Source: CAZXPY01 sp964643435
GTDB lineage: Bacteria; Patescibacteriota; Microgenomatia; Woykebacterales; RBG-16-39-9b
Direction of reading: 5' to 3'
DNA length: 64,000 nt
Assembly (NCBI GenBank): GCA_964643435.1
Contig: CAZXPY010000002.1
Location: 1 to 64,000 of the forward strand
Shown: one piece after another, positions 56,407-64,000 of the stretch
Layout: every line of letters starts with the position of its first letter
Numbering within the stretch: the first letter of the stretch is position 1
The notes under the pieces: model-generated
Database searches by the model: none
Seen by the model: the letters and a program-made list of their open reading frames with translations, nothing else
Told to the model about the DNA's origin: nothing
Position numbers and translations under genes: made by a program

Positions 56407-56450
56407 TTCGTTTTCCTCCTTTATGGACTTGTTAAGCTGCGTTTAAAAAA

Positions 56451-56466
56451 CCGACCACAAAGTCGG
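56451..56466 (-). terminator. rho-independent terminator after the S41 peptidase
   Basis: CCGAC (56451-56455) and GTCGG (56462-56466); on the minus strand followed by TTTTTT. It lies between the S41 gene's neighbour promoter and purC, so it may instead be a leader hairpin of purC. Confidence 0.45.
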
Positions 56467-56476
56467 CATTAATAAT

Positions 56477-56505
56477 AATCTAACATGTTTACCAATAAGG
56501 TTCAA
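56477..56505 (-). promoter_or_regulatory. promoter for purC
   Basis: Minus strand: TTGAAC (56505-56500), 17-base spacer, TAGATT (56482-56477). The hairpin at 56451-56466 lies in the resulting leader. Confidence 0.5.
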
Positions 56506-56526
56506 GACAGCTTCGGTATAACCTGT

Positions 56527-57729
56527 TTATTTTAACAGTTCAATGGCTTTATTAAGTTGAGGGTCAAGACCGGCTTCTTCATCTTTCTCGGTTAATTCGA
56601 TCTTGAAATCTGGCTCTAAGCCGGCGTCGTTAACCCATGTTCCGTTTGGGGTAAGCCATTTACTTTTGGTAATATGGAGACCAGAACCAAAAGGCAAGTT
56701 TTCTCTTTCCTGAACACTTCCCTTTCCAAAACTAGTTTCACCGACTAATTTTACCCCTAAAATATCGCGTAGCGCCCCGGCCACAATTTCCGAAGCACTA
56801 GCACTACCTTTGTTTATTAAAACAACCACACTATAACCGGTTAGGGCGCCGTCTTTTCGAGATTTTAAGGAAACCCTATTCCCGTTCGCATCTTCCTGAA
56901 ATACAATCGTCGTTCCGGCCTTTACAAATTCACCAGTAATATCAACTGCTCCGTTTAGGTGACCCCCAGGGTTATTGCGAAGATCTAAAATTATTTTTTT
57001 GATACTAGAGAGTGAAATTTCCGCGACAGTACTTTCCCACTCGCTATTTGTGGTATCGGAAAAACGAGTAAGTTTTATAATCGCGACATCGTCTTTTTTC
57101 TCCCAAGTAACACTTTTAACTTCAATTCTTGCTCTTCTTAGAGTCAGTTCGAAATCTTCTTCACCCTTTCGAGTAAAGGTTATTTTTACTTCTGTCCCAG
57201 ATTCGCCTCTTATTAATTTAACTGCCTCCGGTAAAGTAAGGTCAAAGGCGTCTTTATCCCCTATTTTTATAATCTGATCCCCAGCTCTAACCCCAGCTTC
57301 TTTTGCTGGCGTCCCTTCAAGAGGAGCGATTACTACCAATTTTTTATTTCGAAAACCAATTTGGATACCAACCCCTTCATAAACTCCAGAAAGATTAGTT
57401 TCGAACTCTTTATTGGTTTCTGGATCAAGGAAAATCGTGTAAGGATCACCAAGTGCGGCTACCATACCGGAGATAGCTCCGTAAAGGAGTTTCTGCGGAT
57501 CAATTTTGTCTTTATGAATATAGTCTTTATTGACTCTTTCCCAGACATCCCAAAATAGCGAAAAATCTACGCCTAAATTTTTTGGGGTTTCTTTGGAGGA
57601 GATTGAAATATTAAAGCCTTCGCGTTTTACTTGCCAATTTTGACCAACGAAGACTCCGAAACCAAAAACCCACAAAAAAAGAATTATAAGTGGGTAATTT
57701 TTTAAAGCCTTTTTTAAGAATTTTTTCAT
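56527..57729 (-). CDS. ctpA: S41-family C-terminal processing peptidase
   Basis: A 400-residue serine protease: N-terminal transmembrane helix (about 12-28), PDZ domain (about 105-190) and catalytic domain. The catalytic Ser is in INKGSASASEIVAGAL and the Lys in TSFGKGSVQERE; LDLRNNPGGHLNGAV is the family strand. It cleaves exported proteins near the C-terminus. Its start overlaps the stop of the 57726 gene (ATGA). Confidence 0.94.
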   Translation of the reverse strand: MKKFLKKALKNYPLIILFLWVFGFGVFVGQNWQVKREGFNISISSKETPKNLGVDFSLFWDVWERVNKDYIHKDKIDPQKLLYGAISGMVAALGDPYTIFLDPETNKEFETNLSGVYEGVGIQIGFRNKKLVVIAPLEGTPAKEAGVRAGDQIIKIGDKDAFDLTLPEAVKLIRGESGTEVKITFTRKGEEDFELTLRRARIEVKSVTWEKKDDVAIIKLTRFSDTTNSEWESTVAEISLSSIKKIILDLRNNPGGHLNGAVDITGEFVKAGTTIVFQEDANGNRVSLKSRKDGALTGYSVVVLINKGSASASEIVAGALRDILGVKLVGETSFGKGSVQERENLPFGSGLHITKSKWLTPNGTWVNDAGLEPDFKIELTEKDEEAGLDPQLNKAIELLK

Positions 57730-58775
57730 TCCGTTAATATTTCCAAATTCGCACTTGGCAAGCTTTCTATTTTTTGATTAAACTTAACCGTCGCTTTCTG
57801 CACAGTTATTCCGTTTTCTAGTTTTTCCTCTTTACCAATTTCGATAACTTTTCCAACCGATTTTGAAGTGACGAAAGAACCGATTACCTTCACTTTATCA
57901 CCTAATGCCAGTTCCTTCCAAGCCGGAATTTCTTTCTGCTCGGGCACATGGTCCGTAAAGGAAAGCGGAATCGTTAGAGCACGTTCTTTGGTACTTAAAA
58001 AAGCGTAACTATTTTCTAGTTTTTGCAGTATCTCCCATAAATCTGAACCGATTGGCATAATTCCAAAACCCTCCAAAATAATAATTGTCACCCCAATATC
58101 ACTATTTTCTCCTAGACTCAAATAATCCCGGTAAGAAATTCCTCCTGCCACAATTCCCGAAACTCCGAGCGTAACTGCTTTTTCGATCGTGGTTCGACTA
58201 ACGAGAGCACCTCCAACCAAAATTTTATCCCGACAAGTATGATCTACTAAGTTAGGTAAGATAAACTCGTCTGGTTTGGCCACTATTCTTATCGCGCCTT
58301 CTCTATCAAAACCAATTCCGAGTGTGCCAAAAACTTGGGCCGCTTCTCCCTCGATAATCACCGAGGTTTCTTTTATTTGAACAACTTTTCCCTTGGCGCC
58401 AGCCGCCATTCTCACCGGAACCGGCAAAAGTTTAATCATCGCTATACCACCTTCAATAGATTCAAAAACACCATCATTTGGGGAAACGCACGTCTTGGTG
58501 CCAAACAGCGTTTTGCGGCTTGCCAAAATTTCTCCTTTATAAATCCGCTCACCTTCTTTTTTAAGTAAATATTTAGGAACGTCACTGCCTCTCGCCCCTA
58601 AAATTTGGGCAATTTTAACTAGGCGCTGTCCACTACTCACTTGAGCCTGACCGATAACAGTTTCCGCCATGACGTGTTCACCAATACCAACCGTAACCTT
58701 TGCTTTAGCCGGAAATTTGCGCTCAAGGAGAATTTTCCTTCTTTTTGTCAATCGACGAGCCACCCGACAAATCAT
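57726..58775 (-). CDS. conserved-type protein with KOW-like C-terminus, function unknown
   Basis: A 349-residue soluble protein from the ATG at 58775, preceded by GGGGAGGAAAG. Several beta-barrel-like segments: a biotinyl/lipoyl-like loop region (GEHVMAETVIGQAQV), NDGVFESIEGGIAM, KGKVVQIKETSVIIEGEAAQ, and a KOW-like end (LGDKVKVIGSFVTSKSVGKV). A central alpha/beta part has ILVGGALVSRTTIEKAVTLG. It overlaps the MutL-like ATPase gene by four bases, so the two are likely partners. I recognise no named family. Confidence 0.6.
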   Translation of the reverse strand: MICRVARRLTKRRKILLERKFPAKAKVTVGIGEHVMAETVIGQAQVSSGQRLVKIAQILGARGSDVPKYLLKKEGERIYKGEILASRKTLFGTKTCVSPNDGVFESIEGGIAMIKLLPVPVRMAAGAKGKVVQIKETSVIIEGEAAQVFGTLGIGFDREGAIRIVAKPDEFILPNLVDHTCRDKILVGGALVSRTTIEKAVTLGVSGIVAGGISYRDYLSLGENSDIGVTIIILEGFGIMPIGSDLWEILQKLENSYAFLSTKERALTIPLSFTDHVPEQKEIPAWKELALGDKVKVIGSFVTSKSVGKVIEIGKEEKLENGITVQKATVKFNQKIESLPSANLEILTE

Positions 58776-59794
58776 CTTTCCTCCCCAACAGCACGGCGCC
58801 ACTTTAGATTTTGGGCTGTATCTACTTCACCAGTGTTAATTGGTTTTTTTCGACTGTCTAAAAACAATCCCGCACTTCCTCCTAAAAGAGAAGCCACAAT
58901 TCTTTTACTGCCCCTTTTAAATTCTAATTTCAAAAACGCTCCTTCCTTCGCGGGTAAACGAACGATGTCTTCCTCTTTAATTGTAATTTTCTGCTGCTCG
59001 TCACCAGAATCTAAAATAACTTCCCTTGCCCCTATCTGGACAGCTGCTCCTAAATTGATTATTTCTGGCTGCAGCCTCAAAGTAGTGTTTAATTTTAAAA
59101 AGGAGAGCAGTACCCCTAAAGACGGTATAAATTGTTCCTTATCCAGATAGACTTGGAGTATTTCCTCGTTAAGAGAGTCCAAAACAAGCAGGATTAAAGA
59201 GGTCATTTTTGGATGATTAGATAAAACCCCTCCGGTTAAAATTAGGGCACCGATATTTTGTTTAAGTTTTTTTTGCAAGACTAGTCTTGAAAACCCCTCT
59301 TCAATTTGAAGCTGCAAAGGGTTCTCCGGTAATAAATAGGGGTAAATCTTCTTGTTGGCTATATAATTTTCAGTTTCAACATGAGAAGTGGCTTCTGTCA
59401 AAAATTGGTTTATTCGATCAATATCGGAAAGCTTAGAGACCTCATTGTAGTGGTGAGCACCAGCATCGAAAATTAGGGTTTGGGAGCCAAAAAACCGATT
59501 TTTGGATAATTCCGCTTCTTCGGGTTCGATCCAGAAATATTTATTATCCCTTGCAAGAAGTGCCAATCCGTCTAATTTTCCACTCAAAATAACTGGAATT
59601 TCTTTTAATTTGAACTTGTTGGTGATTAAATTAATTGTTAAATCAAGTTGACCTATTGATGTTGGTAAGGAAATTTTATCTTCAATTTTTATGATTGTTT
59701 CAAAAGAGCGGTTTATATTAACTAAAAAACCCTTAGTCCAGGCACTCCCAACATCAATTATTAAAAATTCAGCTCGATTATTTTTTAAAACCAA
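58772..59794 (-). CDS. MutL/GlmL-like actin-fold ATPase
   Basis: A 340-residue ASKHA-fold protein resembling the glutamate mutase-associated MutL family. The phosphate-1 loop is FLIIDVGSAWTKGFLV, the second phosphate loop LIFDAGAHHYNE and the adenosine motif LILTGGVLSNHPKM. No glutamate mutase subunit is present here, although the window has a cobalamin adenosyltransferase. Coupled to the 57726 gene. Exact role unknown. Confidence 0.65.
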   Translation of the reverse strand: MVLKNNRAEFLIIDVGSAWTKGFLVNINRSFETIIKIEDKISLPTSIGQLDLTINLITNKFKLKEIPVILSGKLDGLALLARDNKYFWIEPEEAELSKNRFFGSQTLIFDAGAHHYNEVSKLSDIDRINQFLTEATSHVETENYIANKKIYPYLLPENPLQLQIEEGFSRLVLQKKLKQNIGALILTGGVLSNHPKMTSLILLVLDSLNEEILQVYLDKEQFIPSLGVLLSFLKLNTTLRLQPEIINLGAAVQIGAREVILDSGDEQQKITIKEEDIVRLPAKEGAFLKLEFKRGSKRIVASLLGGSAGLFLDSRKKPINTGEVDTAQNLKWRRAVGEER

Positions 59795-59811
59795 AGTAGC
59801 TCCTTAAATTA

Positions 59812-60051
59812 TTATACCCTTTGGGTAATTGGTAAAAGAGACAAAAATCGGGCTTGCTTTATTTGTTTTACGAGTTTCTTTTGGTGCGTGACACACGTTC
59901 CCGTTTTTAAACGAGGGATTATCTTACCTCTTTCAGTAATAAAAGAATGCAGTTTACTGGTATCGAGCCAACTTGGTTCTAATCCTTCTTTACAAAAGAC
60001 GCACTTTTTTCTCGTGTATCTACCAATAATATTTACTTTTTTTTGGATCAT
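59812..60051 (-). CDS. rpsR: ribosomal protein S18
   Basis: A 79-residue small-subunit protein. CVFCKEG, the DTSKLHSFITERGKIIPRLKTG core and the closing QIKQARFLSLLPIT are diagnostic. It ends the rpsF-ssb-rpsR operon, the usual bacterial order. Confidence 0.95.
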   Translation of the reverse strand: MIQKKVNIIGRYTRKKCVFCKEGLEPSWLDTSKLHSFITERGKIIPRLKTGTCVTHQKKLVKQIKQARFLSLLPITQRV

Positions 60052-60107
60052 AGTAAGTTAGTGGAAGTTAAATTCAATCCACCTCTTAAGTTATAACCTT
60101 AACTTCT

Positions 60108-60653
60108 TTAAAAAGGAATATCCTCAACATCGATATCGGCTTCCTGCGTATCCTTAACCTTCTTATCCCTCTTGGTTTCCTTTTCCTCTTTTTCTAGTTC
60201 TAAATCTTCGGCGGGTTCTTTTTCCGCTACTAACTCTGGTTCTTTTTCTACTTGGGAGGGTTCTTGACCTTCCTCTGCTCCTATCTTAACTTCGGCTTCT
60301 TTTGCTTCTGAACGCCGCGAATCTAAAATAACCATATCTTCGGCAACGATATCGGTTCCTTGGCGCTTTTCACCGCTTGGTGATTCCCAACTTCTCGTTT
60401 GCAGTCTACCTTCAATATAAACTTTTCTACCTTTGCTTAAAAGTTGAGCGCAAAGTTCAGCTAGTTTGTTCCAAGCAACTATACGGTGGAATTCAGCCTC
60501 TTCCCGCCTTTCGCTAGAATCAGATGGAACCCAACTTCGGTTTGTTGCCAAACCAAAAGAGCAAACTGCGGTACCATTTGGGGTATAACGCAGCTCCGGA
60601 TCGCGAGTTAAATTACCGATTAACATTACTTTGTTCAAACTCCTTGTAGACAT
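60108..60653 (-). CDS. ssb: single-stranded DNA-binding protein
   Basis: A 181-residue protein: an OB-fold (about 1-108) beginning SLNKVMLIGNLTRDPELRYT and containing FHRIVAWNKLAELCAQLLSK and YIEGRLQTRSW, then a long acidic Glu/Lys-rich tail ending DIDVEDIPF. The DIPF end matches the conserved SSB tip that binds partner proteins. The tail of about 70 residues is charged rather than Gly/Gln-rich as in E. coli. Confidence 0.95.
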   Translation of the reverse strand: MSTRSLNKVMLIGNLTRDPELRYTPNGTAVCSFGLATNRSWVPSDSSERREEAEFHRIVAWNKLAELCAQLLSKGRKVYIEGRLQTRSWESPSGEKRQGTDIVAEDMVILDSRRSEAKEAEVKIGAEEGQEPSQVEKEPELVAEKEPAEDLELEKEEKETKRDKKVKDTQEADIDVEDIPF

Positions 60654-60678
60654 AAACTCCTCCTAAATCAATAAATTT

Positions 60679-61035
60679 CTATTTTGAATCAGTTTTTTCT
60701 TTATCACCTCCTTTACCCTCCGAAGTTTCATACGAAGGAGGGCTTTTCTCTTTTTCCAATTTAACCACTAAAAATCTAAGCACTTCTTCGGTTATCTTTA
60801 ATTTTTCATTTAGGGTTTTTGTCTGAAAAGGTTTTGCGGAAAAGGTTATCTGCCAAAAATCCCCCGCTAAATTTTTTTTGACTGGCAAAACAAGTTTCTT
60901 CTCACCTAAGTGACTAATTTTAAATTCGCCGGGTTCCAGAGAACTTTTCTTGATCGCCTCTTGTGCGTAGTTTAAAATTTCTTGTTTTCTCTCTTCTGTC
61001 AAGGTAGCCTTCAAAACCAAGGTTAAATCGTACAT
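60679..61035 (-). CDS. rpsF: ribosomal protein S6
   Basis: A 118-residue small-subunit protein. YDLTLVLKATLTEERKQEIL at the start and LGEKKLVLPVKKNLAGDFWQ in the centre match the S6 fold; the last 20 residues are a charged extension. First gene of rpsF-ssb-rpsR. Confidence 0.92.
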   Translation of the reverse strand: MYDLTLVLKATLTEERKQEILNYAQEAIKKSSLEPGEFKISHLGEKKLVLPVKKNLAGDFWQITFSAKPFQTKTLNEKLKITEEVLRFLVVKLEKEKSPPSYETSEGKGGDKEKTDSK

Positions 61036-61101
61036 ATTTGTTCTTAATCACAATAAATTCATTTATAAAAATAATCTATTACTTTAGCCCGAATAGGGCG
61101 C

Positions 61102-61163
61102 AGGATTCGAGAGTACCTAAATTACCTTCGCGGTAGCGAATGAATTTAGTTACGAAGAATCCT
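61102..61163. repeat. three-part hairpin overlapping the end of ychF
   Basis: Nested stems AGGATTC (61102-61108)/GAATCCT (61157-61163), CTAAATT (61117-61123)/AATTTAG (61143-61149) and TTCGC (61127-61131)/GCGAA (61136-61140) with a GGTA loop. It includes the ychF stop codon at 61146. No strong T-run, so its role as a terminator is uncertain. Confidence 0.6.
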
Positions 61164-62075
61164 AGAAAATTTAAATTCAATTATATCACCGTCCGTCAAC
61201 AAATAGTCTTTGCCTACTAGTTTAACTAAACCCTGCTCGTGGGCAACGGCCCAATTGCCTACCTCAACTAATTTCTGCCAAGATAAAACTTCTGCCCGGA
61301 TAAAACCTCTTTGCATATCAGTATGGATTATTCCCGCCGCAGTCAGTGCTGTCTCTCCGGCCCCTATTGACCAAGCCTGAACTTGCTTTCCGCCGGCTAT
61401 TGTAAAAAAAGTAATTAAGTTTAGCAATTTATAGGAGTTGGTAATAATTTTATCTAATTTTAAACCATTTTTTTCATTTAATTCTAATTCCTTTAAATAA
61501 GCCTCTCTTTCAGTTGGATCTAGTTCCTCTATTTCTGCTTCCAATTTAGCGCAAAGGGCGATAATTTGGTCAATTGGTTGCTTTGCAACTACCGAAATTT
61601 TTTTAATCATCTCTTGCACTTGACCGCTTTTTAATTTTGATTCAGCTATATTTAAGCAGTAAAGGGTTGGTTTTTCAATACCGGCTAGTTCTAATTCTAA
61701 GTTTACAATTTGCAAATCCTCTATTGGATCATTTCTACTAGGCAAATATATATCGTAATATCTCAATAGGTGAATTAATATATCAATATCACGGATATAG
61801 GAGAGAAATTCATTGCCTAGCCCTTCTCCCTGGTGCGCTCCTTTGACTAAACCAGCAATATCGACAAATTGGGTAGCTGCTGGAACTATTTTTTCTATAC
61901 CGGTAACTGCCGAGATCTTTTCCAATCTCTCGTCTGGAACTTGGACGACTCCTACATTTGGCTTGATCGTTGTGAAGGGATAATCCGCAACCGCGGCTAT
62001 TTTGCGCTTCATCAGGGCATTAAAAAGCGTGCTTTTCCCACTATTTGGCAATCCAACTATCCCACACGAGACCAT
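61146..62075 (-). CDS. ychF: YchF/Obg-family GTP/ATPase
   Basis: A 309-residue P-loop protein: G1 GLPNSGKSTLFNAL, G3 DIAGLVKGAHQGEGLGNEFL, a central coiled-coil part and a C-terminal TGS-like domain (QAWSIGAGETALTAAG; GFIRAEVLSW; LLTDGDIIEFKFS). It is shorter than the usual 360 residues, mainly in the linker and helical part. YchF binds ribosomes and hydrolyses ATP. Upstream of rpsF on the same strand, separated by a hairpin. Confidence 0.93.
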   Translation of the reverse strand: MVSCGIVGLPNSGKSTLFNALMKRKIAAVADYPFTTIKPNVGVVQVPDERLEKISAVTGIEKIVPAATQFVDIAGLVKGAHQGEGLGNEFLSYIRDIDILIHLLRYYDIYLPSRNDPIEDLQIVNLELELAGIEKPTLYCLNIAESKLKSGQVQEMIKKISVVAKQPIDQIIALCAKLEAEIEELDPTEREAYLKELELNEKNGLKLDKIITNSYKLLNLITFFTIAGGKQVQAWSIGAGETALTAAGIIHTDMQRGFIRAEVLSWQKLVEVGNWAVAHEQGLVKLVGKDYLLTDGDIIEFKFSRILRN

Positions 62076-62102
62076 GCGTAAATTATACCAGGTGGAGTAA
62101 TA

Positions 62103-62726
62103 CTAGTAGGAAATAACAACGGTTTTCCCTAACCATGCATTATCTTTTACGCACTTCAGCATAAAATCTGCAACGTCTGCTCTTGAAATGTGATCTTTAA
62201 GATCAAGATCAAGTTGTTCTCCCATTCGATAATGACCAATTCTCGGTCCATCAGTCAAGGCCAAGGGTCTGACAATTACCCACTCTAAACCACTTTCTTT
62301 AGTTTCTTTCTCTTGGGCAGTTTTATCATCTAAAATAGGTTGAACAGCAGTAACTTGTTCCTCACTCATTCCCGAATCTTTCAAACGCGCCACACCCTCA
62401 GGTGAACCACTAAAAGCATACGAGCTTTCAACAATTAAGCGCTTAACTTTGTGTTTTTTCATTGAATTGATTATGTTTTGGGTACCTTTTGCCAAAATAG
62501 GTATATTAGATCCAAGCGCTAAAAGAACTGCATCTACACCTAAAATTCCTTCATCTACTCTTTGGGGATCCAAAATGTCCCCCCTTACAACTGTCAATTT
62601 GTTATTGACAATCGTCATTTTTTCAGGATCCCTAACAAAAGCCCCTACTTCGTATCCTTGATCTAAAGCCTGTTGGACAATTTGTTTACCTGTACCCCCG
62701 GTTGCTCCAAAAACGGCGATTTTCAT
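62103..62726 (-). CDS. NAD(P)-binding SDR-like protein (NmrA/BVR-B type)
   Basis: A 207-residue atypical short-chain dehydrogenase. The dinucleotide motif is IAVFGATGGTGKQIVQQAL; VRGDILDP and VDAVLLALGS follow, with VIVRPLALTDGP late. The classical YxxxK pair is replaced by SSYAFSG without a clear Lys, as in NmrA-like and biliverdin-reductase-B-like members. It may act as redox sensor or reductase; substrate unknown. Confidence 0.88.
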   Translation of the reverse strand: MKIAVFGATGGTGKQIVQQALDQGYEVGAFVRDPEKMTIVNNKLTVVRGDILDPQRVDEGILGVDAVLLALGSNIPILAKGTQNIINSMKKHKVKRLIVESSYAFSGSPEGVARLKDSGMSEEQVTAVQPILDDKTAQEKETKESGLEWVIVRPLALTDGPRIGHYRMGEQLDLDLKDHISRADVADFMLKCVKDNAWLGKTVVISY

Positions 62727-62836
62727 ACTTTCACCTCCTGTTTAAATTTTAACAAGATCAATTCTTCTTTTCCCATATTTTAAGATTTCACTAAAAATGG
62801 TAATTGACTTAGTATTATACTTGTTTGTTAGATTGT

Positions 62837-63067
62837 ATGTCTATGGATAATGAAGATTTAAAAGCAATACAAAAATTATTTCGTAAGGAATTAAAAGTGG
62901 AGATGGAGCCAATAAAAGAAACGTTAGGAGCAAATACAGAGTCATTAATAAATATAGAAAAAGAAATTAAAGCGTATATGGACGCTTTAGGTGTGGAGAG
63001 AAAAAGAATAGATAAACACGATTCTCGTTTAGAAATAATCGAAGAAAGTCTTAATTTAAACCCCTAA
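62837..63067 (+). CDS. small coiled-coil protein
   Basis: A 76-residue acidic and lysine-rich helical protein (MSMDNEDLKAIQKLFRKEL; the middle ESLINIEKEIKAYMDAL has heptads). The ATG at 62837 or the one at 62843 is likely; no ribosome site is visible. Short coiled-coil proteins of this sort are common in CPR genomes but have no assigned function. Confidence 0.55.
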   Translation: MSMDNEDLKAIQKLFRKELKVEMEPIKETLGANTESLINIEKEIKAYMDALGVERKRIDKHDSRLEIIEESLNLNP

Positions 63068-63119
63068 GACCCATTCTGATTTACAAACCCACCAAAAGAA
63101 AAACGACTCTGCACTAAAA

Positions 63120-63149
63120 TTCAAGTTAGCTTGAACTGTTTGGTATAAT
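63120..63149 (+). promoter_or_regulatory. promoter for the sigma-4-like gene
   Basis: TATAAT at 63144-63149 with a weak -35 (TTCAAG, 63120-63125). The -10 overlaps an upstream in-frame ATG, so translation must begin at the later GTG. Confidence 0.5.
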
Positions 63150-63180
63150 GGGCCTATCAACAAACGGTAGGAGGAGAAGA

Positions 63181-63579
63181 GTGGATCCAGAACCGCCGAA
63201 ACGCAGCCGGATTTTAAGTACACTTGAGGTAAGTGAAAAGGCTAATTTTCTACCTCTACTTAAAGAAATTTGTGGAGGCTGGAACGGAGAGGAAATTCCT
63301 AGTGCAAAGGTTATAATTTGGATTATTAGAAGTCTAACAAATCATCAACACTCTCAAATAGCCATCCGTTTGTTTGGTTTGGACGGCCAGAAGGCAAGAA
63401 CTTCTTCCGAGGTCGCTAACGAGATGGGTGTAGGTAGTGTGTGGGTGCGGCAATGCAAAATTCGGATTATCCAAAGGTTGCGTAAGATCCCAAGAATCAT
63501 GGTTCTTTTGGGGAGACGAAGTACGCGGGAAGGAGAAGAGATGCTTAGTAACTTTCGGGGTTCCGATCCCTACTATTAG
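63181..63579 (+). CDS. stand-alone sigma-70 region 4-like HTH protein
   Basis: A 132-residue protein from the GTG at 63181, preceded by TAGGAGGAGAAGA. The C-terminal part, FGLDGQKARTSSEVANEMGV followed by VWVRQCKIRIIQRLRK, matches region 4 of sigma-70 factors (GLDG...T..E.A...GV....VRQ....I..LR). No region 2 is present, so it is not a complete sigma factor; it may be a DNA-binding regulator or polymerase-associated protein. It has its own terminator. Confidence 0.7.
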   Translation: MDPEPPKRSRILSTLEVSEKANFLPLLKEICGGWNGEEIPSAKVIIWIIRSLTNHQHSQIAIRLFGLDGQKARTSSEVANEMGVGSVWVRQCKIRIIQRLRKIPRIMVLLGRRSTREGEEMLSNFRGSDPYY

Positions 63580-63591
63580 CCGGTTGAAACT

Positions 63592-63623
63592 AGACCTGTT
63601 TTGTCAAAAACAGGTCTTCTTTT
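63592..63623 (+). terminator. rho-independent terminator
   Basis: AGACCTGTTTT (63592-63602) pairs with AAAACAGGTCT (63607-63617), followed by TCTTTTT. Confidence 0.88.
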
Positions 63624-63675
63624 TACAAAATTATTTGACAAATTTTACTCTAAAATACAAAATATAATTAAAAGT

Positions 63676-64000
63676 ATGCGTTCTCTGCCCGTAAAAAAAC
63701 TTATTCCTGTTCTTTTCCTTTTGATAGCGATTGTTTTAACGACCCTATATTTTGCTCAAAAAAAGAGTTTCGAAACCAGAACAAGAGCGCAAGAACCAGT
63801 TTCTTCTACTACAAAAAATTATACAGTTGCTTATCAGAATTCAAGATTTACTCCGGAAAAAATTACCATTAAATTTAGTGAAAGTGTAACTTGGATTAAT
63901 AAAAGCACTAATAAGCTTTGGGTTGCTTCTGGTCCGCACCCCTCCCATACCCTGTACCCCGAATTTGACTCCAAAAAAGTAATTGAGCCAAACGAAAGCT
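63676..64000 (+). CDS. membrane-anchored cupredoxin-like protein (runs off the window)
   Basis: The ATG at 63676 begins a basic start, one transmembrane helix (IPVLFLLIAIVLTTLYFA) and an R-T-R-A-Q segment like the anchors elsewhere in the window. A cupredoxin-like domain follows: FTPEKITIKFSESVTWINKS, then GPHPSHTLYPEFDSKK and EPNES. The His residues are candidate copper ligands; the C-terminal Cys/His/Met loop lies beyond the edge. TATAAT at 63663-63668 is seven bases before the ATG, suggesting a leaderless message. Confidence 0.7.
   Translation, partial: MRSLPVKKLIPVLFLLIAIVLTTLYFAQKKSFETRTRAQEPVSSTTKNYTVAYQNSRFTPEKITIKFSESVTWINKSTNKLWVASGPHPSHTLYPEFDSKKVIEPNES

Overview
The window looks like a piece of a Candidate Phyla Radiation (Patescibacteria) genome, most probably of the Microgenomates group. 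The basis is AT-rich DNA, standard code use with TAA, TAG and TGA all acting as stops, many lineage-style membrane and secreted proteins without close textbook relatives, a membrane-anchored Clp-type ATPase, a membrane-anchored HerA/VirD4-like ATPase, and several surface proteins sharing an N-terminal anchor of the form PLTxFxxKTxxDLRSRA. The assignment is an inference from gene content. Two runs of exactly 100 N (8090-8189 and 16694-16793) show that this is a scaffold with gaps of unknown true size.

Layout. 1-2.2 kb holds a cobalamin adenosyltransferase and small genes. 2.4-9.7 kb is a surface-protein locus with four secreted proteins (2845, 4888, 6216, 8360) built from a repeat of about 90 residues centred on ISGNGSxSxN and NTGGD, one of them ending in an LPVTG sorting signal. 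9.8-12.6 kb carries the membrane Clp ATPase. 13.3-15.5 kb carries ruvC and yebC. 15.5-17 kb holds two self-contained cassettes. 17-28 kb is a minus-strand run (HerA-like ATPase, LCP/LytR_C protein, CPA2 antiporter, RluA, response regulator, DksA-like protein, lgt, NIF3-like). 28-33 kb has an Lrp-type RAM protein, a REP-type tyrosine transposase, peptidase M24, EF-P, pyrB and a very odd tRNA locus. 33-38 kb carries dnaB and duplicated Ig-like/DUF5666 modules. 38-42 kb has an HTH protein, hisS and an EamA transporter. 42-47 kb is dominated by a giant fibronectin-like surface protein with a possible lytic transglycosylase domain. 47.5-50 kb has rpmE, a short prfA and htrA. 50-55 kb is a cohesin/dockerin surface cluster. 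55-64 kb carries purC, a C-terminal processing protease, a MutL-like ATPase, the rpsF-ssb-rpsR operon, ychF and small genes.

The most unusual points are: (1) a complete tRNA-Leu(CAA) lying inside the anticodon arm of a second tRNA-Leu, whose D-loop also carries a 35-nt double hairpin; (2) that double hairpin is one of three copies of a short repeat family with compensatory stem changes; (3) duplicated dockerin-CARDB plus single-cohesin gene pairs, suggesting non-covalent assembly at the cell surface; (4) the GNGS-repeat protein family with paired-cysteine linkers and shared leader hairpins; (5) monocistronic cassettes, often less AT-rich than their surroundings and most with their own promoter, Shine-Dalgarno site and terminator, scattered among genes that often have no leader at all; and (6) an RF1 gene lacking domain 1, next to a CAP-domain gene broken by a single in-frame TAG.
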